Assembly (NCBI GenBank): GCA_031296115.1
Contig: JARLGI010000036.1
Coordinates: 37,678 to 101,677, forward strand
Source: Acidobacteriota bacterium
Lineage (GTDB): Bacteria; Acidobacteriota; Terriglobia; Terriglobales; Acidobacteriaceae
DNA length: 64,000 nt
Reading direction: 5' to 3'
Shown here: positions 51,227 through 60,650 of the stretch, one piece after another
How positions within the stretch are numbered: position 1 is the stretch's first letter
Layout of the letters: the number at the start of each line of letters is the position of its first letter
Translations under genes and position numbers: made by a program
The notes under the pieces: generated by a model
Told to the model about the DNA's origin: nothing
Databases searched by the model: none
The model's input: the letters and a program-made list of their open reading frames with translations, nothing else

Positions 51227-52567
51227 ATGAGTGTCGTTACGCCGAAGATTGGCGCACTAGCGATTGTGGCGTCCGTTACATTGTTGCTCGCGGGCGCTAC
51301 AAAATCGAGTTCTTCTGCCTCTGCGCGGAAGTCAGCGCAAGCTCGCCCCACGTTCTACAAAGACGTCTTGCCTCTCCTGCAGGACCACTGCCAGGTTTGC
51401 CATCGTGAGGGCAAGATTGCTCCCATGCCATTCGTTACCTACCAGCAGACGCGGCCTTGGGCCGATGCGATCAAGCAGGCTGTGCAATCGCGGCAAATGC
51501 CGCCCTGGTTCGCCGACCCACGTTACGGCAAGTTCTTGAATGATCCATCGCTAACGCCACAACAGATAGCGCTGATCTCCGCCTGGGCTGATTCCGGTGC
51601 GTTGGCTGGTTCACCGAAAGAAGCGCCCCCACCGAAGCAGTGGGCCAAGGGCTGGAACATTCCCCAGCCAGACAAAGTCGTACAGATGCCGCAGCCGGTG
51701 AAGCTGCCAGCGGCCGGTGATGTCGAATACACCTATGAAATTGTTCCCAGTGGATTCACGGACGACAAGTGGGTGCAGATGTCGGAGATTCGGCCATCGA
51801 GCCGCGAGCATGTGCATCACGCCGTGGTGTACATTCGGCCTCCAAACTCGAAGTGGCTGCACAACGCGCCGGTCGGAGTGCCGTTTACGCCGTCCAGTTT
51901 TGCCGACGCTGAGGAGCGCGCCGAAGCTCATGCCACCACCAGCGACATGCTGCTGGTCTATGCTCCGGGCAGCGAGCCTGACCGCTGGCCTGACGGAATG
52001 GCGAAGTTCGTTCCCGCGGGGTCGGACCTCGTCTTCCAGATGCATTACACTACCAACGGTCACGCTGCAATCGACCAGACCAGCATCGGGATGGTTTTCG
52101 CCAAGCAGGCGCCGAAGCAGTGCGTGCTCACGCTCCAGCTCACCAATCACACCTTCATGATTCCGCCGCGCGCGGATGACTACCGCGTCGAAGTCTCCGG
52201 TGCCTTGCCTAACGACGCGACCCTGCTTAGCTTCTTCCCGCACATGCATCTGCGCGGCAAGCGCTTCGAGTACAACGTCCTGCACGACGACGGCGCCATC
52301 GAGACTTTGCTGCGGGTGAACTATGACTTCCATTGGCAACTGAGTTACCGGCTGGCGCAGCCGCGATTGCTGAAGGCGGAAACCCGATTGCAGGCAGTTG
52401 CCTGGTATGACAACTCCGCAGACAACATGCACAATCCTGACCCGAACAAGTTCGTGACTTGGGGCGGACAAACGTACGAGGAGATGATGGTGGGTTTCTT
52501 CGATGTCGCTGTACCCGCAAGTGTAGACAAGGAGCGGTTCTTCGTGCGGAACGCGACAGGCCGGTGA
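51227..52567 (+). CDS. Exported c-type heme protein with PHM-like copper monooxygenase fold
   Basis: 446 residues from ATG 51227. A signal-like helix (IGALAIVASVTLLLAGATK) is followed by a single c-heme site CQVCH in LPLLQDHCQVCHREGKIAPM, then PWADAIKQAVQSRQMPPWFAD. The second half shows the copper-site pattern of ascorbate-dependent monooxygenases: REHVHHAVVYIRP, FQMHYTTNG and FFPHMHLRGKRFEY. Acidobacteriota have many such proteins with unproven substrates. It probably acts in the periplasm. It starts 15 bases after the receiver-like gene, but a functional link is not evident. Confidence 0.8.
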   Translation: MSVVTPKIGALAIVASVTLLLAGATKSSSSASARKSAQARPTFYKDVLPLLQDHCQVCHREGKIAPMPFVTYQQTRPWADAIKQAVQSRQMPPWFADPRYGKFLNDPSLTPQQIALISAWADSGALAGSPKEAPPPKQWAKGWNIPQPDKVVQMPQPVKLPAAGDVEYTYEIVPSGFTDDKWVQMSEIRPSSREHVHHAVVYIRPPNSKWLHNAPVGVPFTPSSFADAEERAEAHATTSDMLLVYAPGSEPDRWPDGMAKFVPAGSDLVFQMHYTTNGHAAIDQTSIGMVFAKQAPKQCVLTLQLTNHTFMIPPRADDYRVEVSGALPNDATLLSFFPHMHLRGKRFEYNVLHDDGAIETLLRVNYDFHWQLSYRLAQPRLLKAETRLQAVAWYDNSADNMHNPDPNKFVTWGGQTYEEMMVGFFDVAVPASVDKERFFVRNATGR

Positions 52568-52594
52568 AGCCGATTTTTAGTACGTTTTGCACTA

Positions 52595-52741
52595 GGTAGA
52601 GCACGTTTTCAAGCGTGCATGAGAGTCTGCAGATTGGAGCCGGCTCTAGCCACAGAGGTAAGTACACCGGGTGTTCCTCAGCGGCTGAAGTCGACGACAA
52701 AAGGAAAGTCTTGCAATTCAGTGCTGAAGCGCTGCTCCACC
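52595..52741. repeat. Composite palindromic repeat element (GGTAGAGC-armed), copy 3
   Basis: 147 bp with outer arms GGTAGAGCA (52595-52603) and TGCTCCACC (52733-52741), inverted with one G-U type mismatch. Internal GCACGTTTTCAAGCGTGC and GCGGCTGAAGTCG/GTGCTGAAGCGC arms are weaker than in the other copies. Confidence 0.75.
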
Positions 52742-52744
52742 CAG

Positions 52745-53353
52745 CTATCTTCCCGCGATCACGCCGTTATCGACCGGTCGCACCAACCGCGCGGGATTGG
52801 CGAAGTTGGCCTGCGCCACGCGAATCTGCTGCTTGAAGTCGTCCACCATGCCTTCATGCAAGCGCACCTCGGTGGGCTTCTTGGCGATACTCATCTTGTC
52901 GATCTTGTCCTGCAACCGCAGTAATCCGTAGAAGAGGTTCTCCGGGCGCGGAGGACAGCCAACGATGTAAACGTCCACAGGCACGATGCGGTCCACACCC
53001 TGCAGTACAGCATAGGTATTAAACGGACCGCCGACCGACGAGCAGGCGCCCATCGAGATCACCCACTTCGGGTCGGGCATCTGGTCATAGATGCGCTTAA
53101 CAACCGGCGCCATCTTCAGCGTGACCGTCCCGGCCACGATCATCAGATCGCTCTGCCGCGGGCTGGGACGAAACACTTCGGAGCCGAAACGCGCGATGTC
53201 AAAGCGCGAGGTCGACGCCGCGATCATCTCGATCGCGCAGCAGGCCAAGCCGAACGTCATGGGCCAAATGGCCGACTTGCGCGCCCAGTTGAACACGTAA
53301 TCCACCGTGGTGACCAGAAAGTTCTTCTCGAAGCGGTTATCGATCCAACCCAT
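52745..53353 (-). CDS. nuoB: NADH-quinone oxidoreductase subunit B (NuoB), solitary
   Basis: 202 residues. The N2 iron-sulfur ligands are in place: [12 protein letters not shown] (two Cys), [15 protein letters not shown] and [46 protein letters not shown] is fully typical. The C-terminus is extended by about 40 residues ([19 protein letters not shown]). No nuoA upstream nor nuoC/D downstream is present, so it is a lone or displaced subunit gene. It looks intact. Confidence 0.93.
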   Translation of the reverse strand: MGWIDNRFEKNFLVTTVDYVFNWARKSAIWPMTFGLACCAIEMIAASTSRFDIARFGSEVFRPSPRQSDLMIVAGTVTLKMAPVVKRIYDQMPDPKWVISMGACSSVGGPFNTYAVLQGVDRIVPVDVYIVGCPPRPENLFYGLLRLQDKIDKMSIAKKPTEVRLHEGMVDDFKQQIRVAQANFANPARLVRPVDNGVIAGR

Positions 53354-53585
53354 GCAATACCTTCTTCGCCGGAGTTTCCGACCCCACTATCTTGGCCGAT
53401 GTCTGTAACGGCAGGCTGTGATAAGCATCACAGTCTCATTAATGCCGAGTCTAGGCCGGATTGGCAGCCGGTTCAAGTCCCGATCTGTGTGTCAGAGCTA
53501 GTTACAAACAATCGCCATCTTGTTAACGCTTGGCAAGCCTCCAATCGCGTCTATTCACCAGATTCCGAAGAATCGGAGGAGTGTG

Positions 53586-55078
53586 ATGAAAAAGTCTCTA
53601 GTGATATTGATCCTTACGTTGATTGGTGGTTTTGCGCCGGTGCAACAGGCCGGCTATAAACAAACCAACCTGGACCAATACGGCGGGCATCGCCAATAAC
53701 ACTGACCAACAGCTGACGAATCCTTGGGAATCGCGGCTTTTCCCGGGCAACCGATCTGGATTGCCAACAACAACGGTGGAACTTCCACCCTTTACGACAC
53801 GAGCGGAAACAAGAATTCTCTCGTGGTACAGATACCCGGCGCGTCGGTGAATCCCTGTAATCCGGGATGCCTAACCGGGATCGTAGCCAACGGTTCCAGC
53901 TCCGATTTTGGAGGTGCGTTCTTCATCTTCGACACCGAAGATTAGCGGCATCACAGTCGTGGACAACTCGGCAGCGGGCGCGGTTTACAAAGGGCTGGCC
54001 TTTTGAACAACGGCTCCGGGAATCTTCTGCTGGCCGCCAACTTCCGGAGCGGGAAAGTAGACGTATTTGACCGCACGTTCAAGGCAACGTCTCTTGCCGG
54101 TAGCTTCACCGATCCCTGTCTACCGGCCGGATTCGCACCACACGGAATTCACATATTAGGTAACCGGGTATTCGTGGCGTACGCGTTGCAGGACGCCGCG
54201 AAGCATGATTCAGTGAATGGCGCCGGCAACGGGGTGGTGGATATTTTTGACGCGAACGACAACTTTGTAAGCAGATTCGCCACCGCTGGGCCATTGAACT
54301 CTCCCTGGGGCGTTGTCGGCGCTCCTACGGGGTTCGGGCAGTTTGCCAATGCGATTCTGGTGGGTAACTTTGGCGATGGCACCATCAACGCCTTTGACAA
54401 CTCCGGAAATTCGCTGGGGCAACTCGCCGATCCCGGTGGGCACCCACAGGTAAATCCTGGACTTTGGGACTTGGTTTTTGGGCCGAGCTCCAGCGACGCC
54501 AATACGCTGTACTTCACCGCAGGAGGTGCCGACCAAACCCAATGACTCTTCGCCACGCTGGTAGCGGCGATTTTGCACTTTCTGTTTCGCCCACGAGTGT
54601 AAGCCTGGCACGCGGAGGCGCGGTGACGCTCACAGTCAATGCCACTGCCACTGCCATATCCGGCTTCAACAGCGCGATTTCGTTGTCTTGCTCCGGGCCG
54701 CCAGCGGGCGTCAACTGCCTGTTCTCGCCCAACACCATTACGCCCGGGGGCGGTGGCGCGTCTTCGGCGCTCACCTTGTCGGTGTCGCAGGGCTATCAGG
54801 CAATGGCGATGATGGGGTGGTTGCCGTTCTCTGGAATTGGCCTCTTCGGACTGGTATTCGCTTCGCCGGCGGATAACAGCGTCAAGAGGAAGATCCTGAG
54901 ACGGACTGCCGTTGCGGGTGCGCTCGTGCTCATAACGCTCCTGCTGCTAATGGCGGTAGGTTGCGGCTCGGGCATGACCAATCACATGACGAACAACGGA
55001 GGCACGATCAACCTTCTGGTGACCGGTAGTTCCGGTGGGCTGAAACATTCGGTCCAGGTTGCACTAACGGTGAACTAG
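53586..55078 (+). pseudogene. TIGR03118-like extracellular propeller protein, broken by several frameshifts
   Basis: Starts MKKSLVILILTLIGGFAPVQ (signal). Segments YKQTNL, then TNTAGIANNTDQQLTNPW, then GIAAFPGQPIWIANNNGG, then GITVVDNSAAGAVYKGLA, then LNNGSGNLLLAANFRSGKVD..FAPHGIHILGNRVFVAYALQ must be joined across frames, with lesions near 53675, 53726 (a lost G in a TTGGGGA-type run), 53943 and 54000. A TGA near 54542 and a further shift precede an Ig-like tail GDFALSVSPTSVSLARGG, with a membrane segment and a LLLMAVGCGSG motif. The family is of unknown function. Five or more lesions make it a true pseudogene. Confidence 0.75.
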
Positions 55079-55178
55079 AAGCGGATTGCGGTGGCGAGGC
55101 GAGCGCAGCAGTGGGCTGGCCTTGTTGTGGAGGGGCCGGCCCATGGCTCTTGCGAGTAGGTCTTTTTCGTCCTCGAAA

Positions 55179-55943
55179 CTAACCCAAGGCACGCACCCGC
55201 AGACCGGCCGCTTGAAGCGTCGCTTTTACCTGACGCGCGATACTTGCGGAGCCGGGTGTATCAGAGTGAATACAGATGGTTTGAGCCGCAACCGCCAACT
55301 CGGAGTTGTCGGTGGCGATGACGTGGTGACGGACCGCGATATTCAACGCTTGCTCCGCCGCGCGTTCGGGAGTGTCAAGCAGCGCGCCCGGCAGTGTGCG
55401 TTTGCGCAGCGTGCCGTCGGGCTCGTAGGTGCGGTCGGCGAAGGCTTCGGCAGCGCAGTGCAATCCCATCGAACACCAGACTGCCAAAGCAGAAGAGCCG
55501 GCCTGTCCAACCAGGATGAGTTGCGGGTCAATTCCCTGAGCCGCGCGGCCCAGGGCCAGCGCAACCTCGCGATCTTTGTTGGCCGCGTGATACAAAGCGC
55601 CGTGCGGCTTGACGTGGACGAGCTTCATGTCTAGGGACTTGGCGATAGTTGCCAGAGACGCAATCTGCTGCTGCACCGAATCCTCGATCTCACTTGGAGA
55701 CATGGGAGATTCGATGCGCCCGAAGTTTGCGCGATCGGGATAACCAGGATGCGCGCCCGCCGCGACATCCAGCTTTTTCGCAGCCGCGAGCGTTTCGCGC
55801 ATCGTATTTTTATCGCCGGCATGGCCGCCGCAGGCAACGTTGGCCGACGTGATGTAACGCATCAGCTCGAAATCGCTGCCATCCGCCAGCGACTTTGCTG
55901 ACTCACCCAAATCCGCGTTGATGTCGATGACGATCTCGCTCAT
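55179..55943 (-). CDS. pxpA: 5-oxoprolinase subunit PxpA (LamB/YcsF family)
   Basis: 254 residues. The N-terminal IDINADLGESAKSLADGSDFELMRYITSANVACGGHAGD is diagnostic, followed by HPGYPDRANFGR, VKPHGALYHAAN and CIHSDTPGSASIARQVKATL. PxpA opens 5-oxoproline, with PxpB and PxpC using ATP. The order here is pxpB-pxpC-pxpA on the minus strand, with a 4-bp ATGA overlap to pxpC, so they are one operon that recycles 5-oxoproline to glutamate. Confidence 0.95.
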   Translation of the reverse strand: MSEIVIDINADLGESAKSLADGSDFELMRYITSANVACGGHAGDKNTMRETLAAAKKLDVAAGAHPGYPDRANFGRIESPMSPSEIEDSVQQQIASLATIAKSLDMKLVHVKPHGALYHAANKDREVALALGRAAQGIDPQLILVGQAGSSALAVWCSMGLHCAAEAFADRTYEPDGTLRKRTLPGALLDTPERAAEQALNIAVRHHVIATDNSELAVAAQTICIHSDTPGSASIARQVKATLQAAGLRVRALG

Positions 55944-56866
55944 GGTAGTAACTCTTTGAGCCGGCGCTCCTGTTCGCGCAGCGCCTCGATTGCTTGCGGT
56001 ATGGATACTTCGGCGAACCGCACCTCGTCACGCGGTCGCAACTGGCCAACGAGGTGCATGTCAGCGGCAATGACATTGGCGATCTTGGGATAGCCGCCGG
56101 TGGTTTGCTGGTCCACGAATAGAACAATGGGTTGGCCGTCTTGCGGGACCTGGATTGCACCGAGCGGAATGCCGTCGGTCAGCAATTGCCGCGGCTCACG
56201 CGGGCGCAGCGGCTCGCCTTTCATCCGTAACCCTGCGCGGTCCGACTGGTCGCTGACCGTGTACGCGCAGGAAAACAGCTTCTCGAATGCGCTTGCGTCG
56301 AACCAATCCTGCTGTGCGCCCCGGGTAACGCGAATCGGACCGTGACTAGCGAGCGCCTCAAGAGATTCTGGGGCCAATGTATGAACCGGAGATGCCTTCG
56401 TGCGGCGCACTTGCAGTACGTCGCCACTTTGCAAACGGTGGCCCTTGATGCCGCCGAAGCGGCCGCGGGCATCAGTGGATGCGCTCCCCATGACCAGCGG
56501 AACGTCGAAGCCGCCCTGAACCGCCAGATAGGATCGCGCGCCGTTTAGCATGCTCCCACAACTCAGGACTGCTCCGGCAGGAACCTCGATGGCGGTGTTG
56601 AACGGGATTCGCGCGGAACCCAGCTTCGGCTCGCAATCAGCGCCCGTGATGGCCACGACAGCGGCCTCGTCGAATTCTAGTGTTGCTCCGAGCAGCGTCA
56701 TTTCCAAGGCAGGTGCATTGACGTCGTTGCCAATCAGAAGATTGCCGATGCGGAACGACAGCGGATCGGCCGCCCCGGCGGGGGAAATGCCCAAGTGTGA
56801 ATAGCCATACCGGCCCAGGTCTTGGATGGTGGTGAACAGCCCCGGTTGTTGTACACGGATTGCCAT
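55940..56866 (-). CDS. pxpC: 5-oxoprolinase subunit PxpC (KipA/AHS2, biotin-dependent carboxyltransferase fold)
   Basis: 308 residues. Hallmarks are QQPGLFTTIQDLGRYGYSHLGISPAGAADP at the start, GNDVNAPALEMTLLGATLEF, SDQSDRAGLRMKGEPL and IVLFVDQQTTGGYPKIANVI. It couples ATP hydrolysis with PxpB to ring opening by PxpA. It starts nine bases after pxpB and overlaps pxpA. Confidence 0.95.
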   Translation of the reverse strand: MAIRVQQPGLFTTIQDLGRYGYSHLGISPAGAADPLSFRIGNLLIGNDVNAPALEMTLLGATLEFDEAAVVAITGADCEPKLGSARIPFNTAIEVPAGAVLSCGSMLNGARSYLAVQGGFDVPLVMGSASTDARGRFGGIKGHRLQSGDVLQVRRTKASPVHTLAPESLEALASHGPIRVTRGAQQDWFDASAFEKLFSCAYTVSDQSDRAGLRMKGEPLRPREPRQLLTDGIPLGAIQVPQDGQPIVLFVDQQTTGGYPKIANVIAADMHLVGQLRPRDEVRFAEVSIPQAIEALREQERRLKELLP

Positions 56867-56875
56867 CGCTGGACT

Positions 56876-57553
56876 CTACTGCTCTCGCGACATCTCCTCG
56901 AAGGTTGCGCGATCAATGGGAAAAATCCTCACCAGATCGCTGGGATGCAATAGGGTCGGCTGCGTGGCTCCCGGACTAAACAGACGCATCGGTGTTCGCC
57001 CGATAATGCGCCATCCTCCCGGCGAATCGACGGGATAGATCCCGGTTTGACTGCCTGCAATTCCCACGCTACCCGCTGCAACGCGCGGCCGCGGTGTCGC
57101 CAGCCGCGGAGCGTGCAGTGGCTCCGGAAGCCCTCCCAGGTAGGCGAATCCTGGAGAGAACCCGAGGAAGTACACACGATAGAGCGGCAAAGAATGCTGA
57201 GAGGCAAATTGCTCGACGGTAAGATTGGCGGACTGCGCCAGTTCGAGCAGGTCGAGGCCAAACTCTGGGTCGTAGCAAACCGGGAGTGTGACCATGCGGG
57301 CAACGAAGTAGGGACGGTCATTCGCATCGGCCACTGCCTGTTCCAGGATGGAGGCCAGTTCCTCATGGCTCAACTGCAGCGGATCAAAATCAATGAGTAG
57401 CGACCCATATCCCGGGTGCAAGTTTCGAATTCTTGGATCGTGGCGCTCCTCCAAAGCGAGAAAGAGTGTCATGACGCGCCCGTGCAACTGGGGCGAGATG
57501 GCATTCCCGAATTCCACCAGCAACGACGAATCGCTCGCCGGAATGATTCTCAT
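56876..57553 (-). CDS. pxpB: 5-oxoprolinase subunit PxpB (KipI/AHS1)
   Basis: 225 residues from ATG 57553 (MRIIPASDSSLLVEFG), with GAGG five bases upstream; the track start adds 16 doubtful residues. Motifs are LHPGYGSLLIDFDP, VCYDPEFGLDLLELA, LPLYRVYFLGFSPGFAYLGGLP and GSVGIAGSQTGIYPVDSPGGWRIIGRTP. First gene of the pxpBCA operon. Confidence 0.94.
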   Translation of the reverse strand: MRIIPASDSSLLVEFGNAISPQLHGRVMTLFLALEERHDPRIRNLHPGYGSLLIDFDPLQLSHEELASILEQAVADANDRPYFVARMVTLPVCYDPEFGLDLLELAQSANLTVEQFASQHSLPLYRVYFLGFSPGFAYLGGLPEPLHAPRLATPRPRVAAGSVGIAGSQTGIYPVDSPGGWRIIGRTPMRLFSPGATQPTLLHPSDLVRIFPIDRATFEEMSREQ

Positions 57554-57727
57554 CGGACCTCGCGGCACATGGCCAGAATAGACGAAGTCTGCCCACGCCA
57601 ACAGCTGTGAAATGGTTGGTCGAGAGTCTGCGGGGCATGGTAGAGTGTTGCCGAATTCTTACTCCACAAACTAGAAGATGCAGGCTCATTCTGCCCGTTG
57701 TGAACCACTTCACGTCGCCACCTCGCT

Positions 57728-58483
57728 GTGCACGGCGGGGAGCAGCTTGCTCGCCAAGCTTCAGTTGCCAAGTTCGCCATCGAGCACCGCTGGAAGGTGC
57801 TGGTCGCCTCGCTGGTGTTCCTAGTACTCGGCGGTTTTCTCTTCACCCAATTGAGGACATCGTTCTTTCCGGACGACGTCCAGTACTGGTCGTACGCTGG
57901 CGTGTGGCTGCCGAATGATGCCAACTTCGAGGCCACCAACCATGCAGCTCAGCTTACCTGGCGCTGCTCTTCCAGTTCAGCAATGCCATTAAGCCGGGCC
58001 TGGTGTTCGCCCGCTGCGCCTTACGGTGTTGCCGGCGCTCTCATCGCGCTCTGGGTCATGAACACTTCGTTCGGCTTCATGGCGTTCCTGGGAATCGCCA
58101 GCCTGATCGGCGTGATTGTCAGCCACGTGATTGTGCGGTTTGACTTCATTGAAGAGATGCACGCCAAGGGAGAGCCGTTTGAGCAGGCGGTGATTGATGC
58201 AGGTATCATTCGTCTGCGCCCGGTGATGATCACGGTTGGCGCCACGGTGCTGGCCTTGTTTCCGCTGGCCATGCACGGGGGCCCGTTGTGGCAGTCGCTG
58301 TGCTATGCGCAGATCGGAGGACTGACGGTGGCAACGTTCATTACCCTGCTACTGGTACCGGTGCTGTATTCCATCGCAGTGCTGGATTTGAAGACCCTGA
58401 CCTGGGAATCAGAAGGCGAGAAAGCTGAAGTCGTAAGCCGAGTGCCCGGACCGTCAGCGGCAACCGCAACCTCGGGAGATTAG
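57728..58483 (+). pseudogene. RND efflux pump remnant with a large internal deletion
   Basis: Two pieces of an AcrB/MMPL-type pump are joined. FAIEHRWKVLVASLVFLVLG..LRTSFFPDDVQYW corresponds to the start of the second half of a pump. It runs into YLALLFQFSNAIKPGLVFA (another frame) and then, back in frame, PYGVAGALIALWVMNTSFGFMAFLGIASLIGVIVSHVIVRFDFIEEMHAKGEP to the C-terminus. About 300 residues of periplasmic domain and the whole first half (roughly 480 residues) are missing, and two frameshifts flank the middle helix. It is non-functional. Confidence 0.8.
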
Positions 58484-58565
58484 CGAGAGCAACTGCACCA
58501 ATAATGCGCAGCCCCGGCAGCGGCGGCCTGAACGGGTAACACTGAATCCACAGAGGAGAATTTAC

Positions 58566-59297
58566 ATGCAAGCACGTCAAACGGTACTCAAGGGAACAAT
58601 CCTATTCCTGCTTTTCACAGCACTGTCGCTTCCATCGGTGGCGCAAATGGTTGTCCAGGGCGGGGAGTTGCAGCAGAAACTTGCCGCCCTGAAGCAGTCC
58701 GTAGCGGCAAACCAGCAGAAGCTCCACAAGTACCAGTGGGTGGAGACCCAGCAACTGACGCTCAAAGGTGACGCCAAGCCGCCTAAGCAGAATCTGTGCA
58801 GCTACGGTGCCAACGGCCAGGTGCAGAAGGTGCCCATTGGGCAGCCGCCAGCACAACAGCAGCAAAGCGGACGTCAACGGCGGCTGAAGGAACATGTCGT
58901 CGAGAAGAAGACGGAAGAGATGCAGGACTACATGAGCCAGGTGAAGACCATCCTGGCGCTCTACGTGCCGCCCGATCCGCAGCGCATGCAGAAGGCTTTC
59001 CAGGCCGGCAATGCGTCGCTGGTTCCGGGTGGCGGCGGGGTGGCACAACTAGTCTTCAAGAACTACGCCCAACCGGGCGACCAGATGACCGTGTCGTTCG
59101 ATACCGCGGCCAAGAAGGTCCAGAAGGTCGACGTCAACACTTATCTGGATGGACCCAAGGACGTGGTAACGCTGGCGTTGCAATTTGCCAGTCTGCCCGA
59201 CGGGACAAACTACGTGCAGCAGAGTGCGCTCAATGCCACCGCCAAGCAGTTGCAGTTAACGACCACGAATTCGCAGTACAGCAAGCTGAGCCGCTAG
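58566..59297 (+). CDS. Secreted protein of unknown function
   Basis: 243 residues with AGAGGAG eight bases before ATG. Signal peptide TILFLLFTALSLPSVAQ. The mature protein begins with a coiled stretch (GGELQQKLAALKQSVAANQQKLHKYQWVETQQ), a Gln/Pro-rich linker, a helical part (RLKEHVVEKKTEEMQDYMSQVKTIL) and a C-terminal beta-rich part (GDQMTVSFDTAAKKVQKVDV..VVTLALQFASLPDGTNY). I do not recognise a named family. A terminator follows, so it is monocistronic. Confidence 0.75.
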   Translation: MQARQTVLKGTILFLLFTALSLPSVAQMVVQGGELQQKLAALKQSVAANQQKLHKYQWVETQQLTLKGDAKPPKQNLCSYGANGQVQKVPIGQPPAQQQQSGRQRRLKEHVVEKKTEEMQDYMSQVKTILALYVPPDPQRMQKAFQAGNASLVPGGGGVAQLVFKNYAQPGDQMTVSFDTAAKKVQKVDVNTYLDGPKDVVTLALQFASLPDGTNYVQQSALNATAKQLQLTTTNSQYSKLSR

Positions 59298-59326
59298 CTC
59301 GTTTTCCGTATCTTCTGGCGCCGACT

Positions 59327-59357
59327 CGCGCGACTCTGCTCGCGCGGGTTTTCTTTT
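59327..59357 (+). terminator. Intrinsic terminator after the secreted protein gene
   Basis: CGCGCGA-CTCTGC-TCGCGCG is a perfect 7-bp stem followed by GGTTTTCTTTT. Confidence 0.75.
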
Positions 59358-59655
59358 CCGCAGGCCGGGTAGGTGCATCGCCGTCGCGGGCAGCCCTCTC
59401 CGGTTCCTGCCGCTCTCTTTATAAACTACCCTCCGGCACTGTGTACTTGCTTGGGTAGTCCCACCTCTTTTTCGCAGAAATTGGATAAGCTACTTGCAGT
59501 AGGAGGCCATGTCCCTGATAACTTGGAAGGGACGGTCTTCGTCACCAGGAACAGTCTAAGAAGCAGGCTGTCGGTCTGACGACGGCAGAGAAGAAGCGCA
59601 CTTCGGCCCTGCCGTGAACGGACGCGATTGCTCTCGCGATGAAAGGGAGGATGAG
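59358..59655. other. Leader region of pal without a gene
   Basis: Short plus-strand ORFs here have no recognisable content. It presumably holds the pal-cpoB promoter. Confidence 0.5.
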
Positions 59656-60396
59656 TTGAAGCTACGTAGAAGTCAATGGATCAAGGTTGCCATCGCTCTG
59701 ATGGTAGTTTTGTCGGCAAGCGCCTGTGGCAATAAGAAAGTCGCTCCGCCCCCGCCGCCCCCGCCGCCGCCCATGCTGGCGCCCACGGCCTCACTCACGG
59801 CAAATCCCAACACGATCAATGCGGGACAAACTACCACTTTGACTTGGAAAACGGAACACGCCACGGACGTTGCGATCGATCAGATGGGCAGGGTTGATGC
59901 GAGTGGCTCGCTGATCGTGACCCCGGCCCAGTCGACCACCTATCACCTGGTTGCGAAGAACGAAAGCGGCACGCAGGAGGCCACGGCGCGCGTGACTGTG
60001 GTCCCGCCACCGTCTACTCCGCCGCAGCAGACCTCGAACGAGACCGAGGCGCAGATGTTTGCCCAGAACGTGCAGGACATCTTCTTCGCCTACGATAGCT
60101 ATGACATTGAGCCGCAATATCAGAAGGTGTTGCAGGCTGATGCGCGCTTCCTGCAACAGCATCCCAACATCAACTTCACCATTGAAGGCCATTGCGATGA
60201 GCGCGGCTCGACTGAGTACAACCTTGCTCTGGGCGACAATCGTGCCAACGCCGCTAAGCAGGCCCTGGTGCAACTGGGCGTGAATGCCAGCCGCATCCGC
60301 ACCATCAGCTATGGCAAAGAAAAGCCGTTCTGTACGGAGAGTACGGAGTCGTGTTGGCAGCAGAACCGGCGAGCCCACTTCGTTTACCAGAGGTAA
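59656..60396 (+). CDS. pal: Peptidoglycan-associated lipoprotein Pal (OmpA family) with an added Ig-like domain
   Basis: 246 residues from TTG 59656, with GGGAGG five bases upstream; the track start at 59614 is poor. The signal ends in lipobox VLSASAC. A run of nine prolines follows, then an Ig-like segment (PTASLTANPNTINAGQTTTLTWKTEHATDVAIDQ) of about 80 residues. The OmpA C-terminal domain comes last: NVQDIFFAYDSYDIEPQYQK, FTIEGHCDERGSTEYNLALGDNRANAAKQAL and RAHFVYQ. It anchors the outer membrane to peptidoglycan and binds TolB. tolB is 19 kb away on the other strand. Confidence 0.9.
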   Translation: MKLRRSQWIKVAIALMVVLSASACGNKKVAPPPPPPPPPMLAPTASLTANPNTINAGQTTTLTWKTEHATDVAIDQMGRVDASGSLIVTPAQSTTYHLVAKNESGTQEATARVTVVPPPSTPPQQTSNETEAQMFAQNVQDIFFAYDSYDIEPQYQKVLQADARFLQQHPNINFTIEGHCDERGSTEYNLALGDNRANAAKQALVQLGVNASRIRTISYGKEKPFCTESTESCWQQNRRAHFVYQR

Positions 60397-60417
60397 GCGA
60401 AGATGTGACGAAGGTTT

Positions 60418-60545
60418 GTCACCCTGAGCAAGCGGCCGCTTTGGCCGCGAGTCGAAGGGCCCCTGTTGTCGCGGTTGGTTTATGGACGCAATAGAGAAGC
60501 TTCGATTCGCGCGGCCAACTGCAGGCCGCGCTTGCTCAGCATGAC
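60418..60545. repeat. GTCACCCTGAGCAAGCG inverted repeat between pal and cpoB
   Basis: Arms GTCACCCTGAGCAAGCG (60418-60434) and CGCTTGCTCAGCATGAC (60529-60545) pair with two mismatches. GCGGCCGC symmetry and GAGTCGAAGGGCCCC lie inside, the same architecture as 16780-16905. Confidence 0.8.
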
Positions 60546-60650
60546 GGAGTGGATTGATAGATCAGTGCGGCTTTCGGGCACTGACAGGCCGCTTACTTTG
60601 CGCGCTTGTTGTAGTCTGATCGTTGGAGCACTCTTAGGAGCAGGACACCT

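Noticed and set aside
57728-58483. A functional small membrane protein
   Set aside because: Both ends match internal parts of RND pumps, and the middle helix is in a different frame, so it is a remnant.
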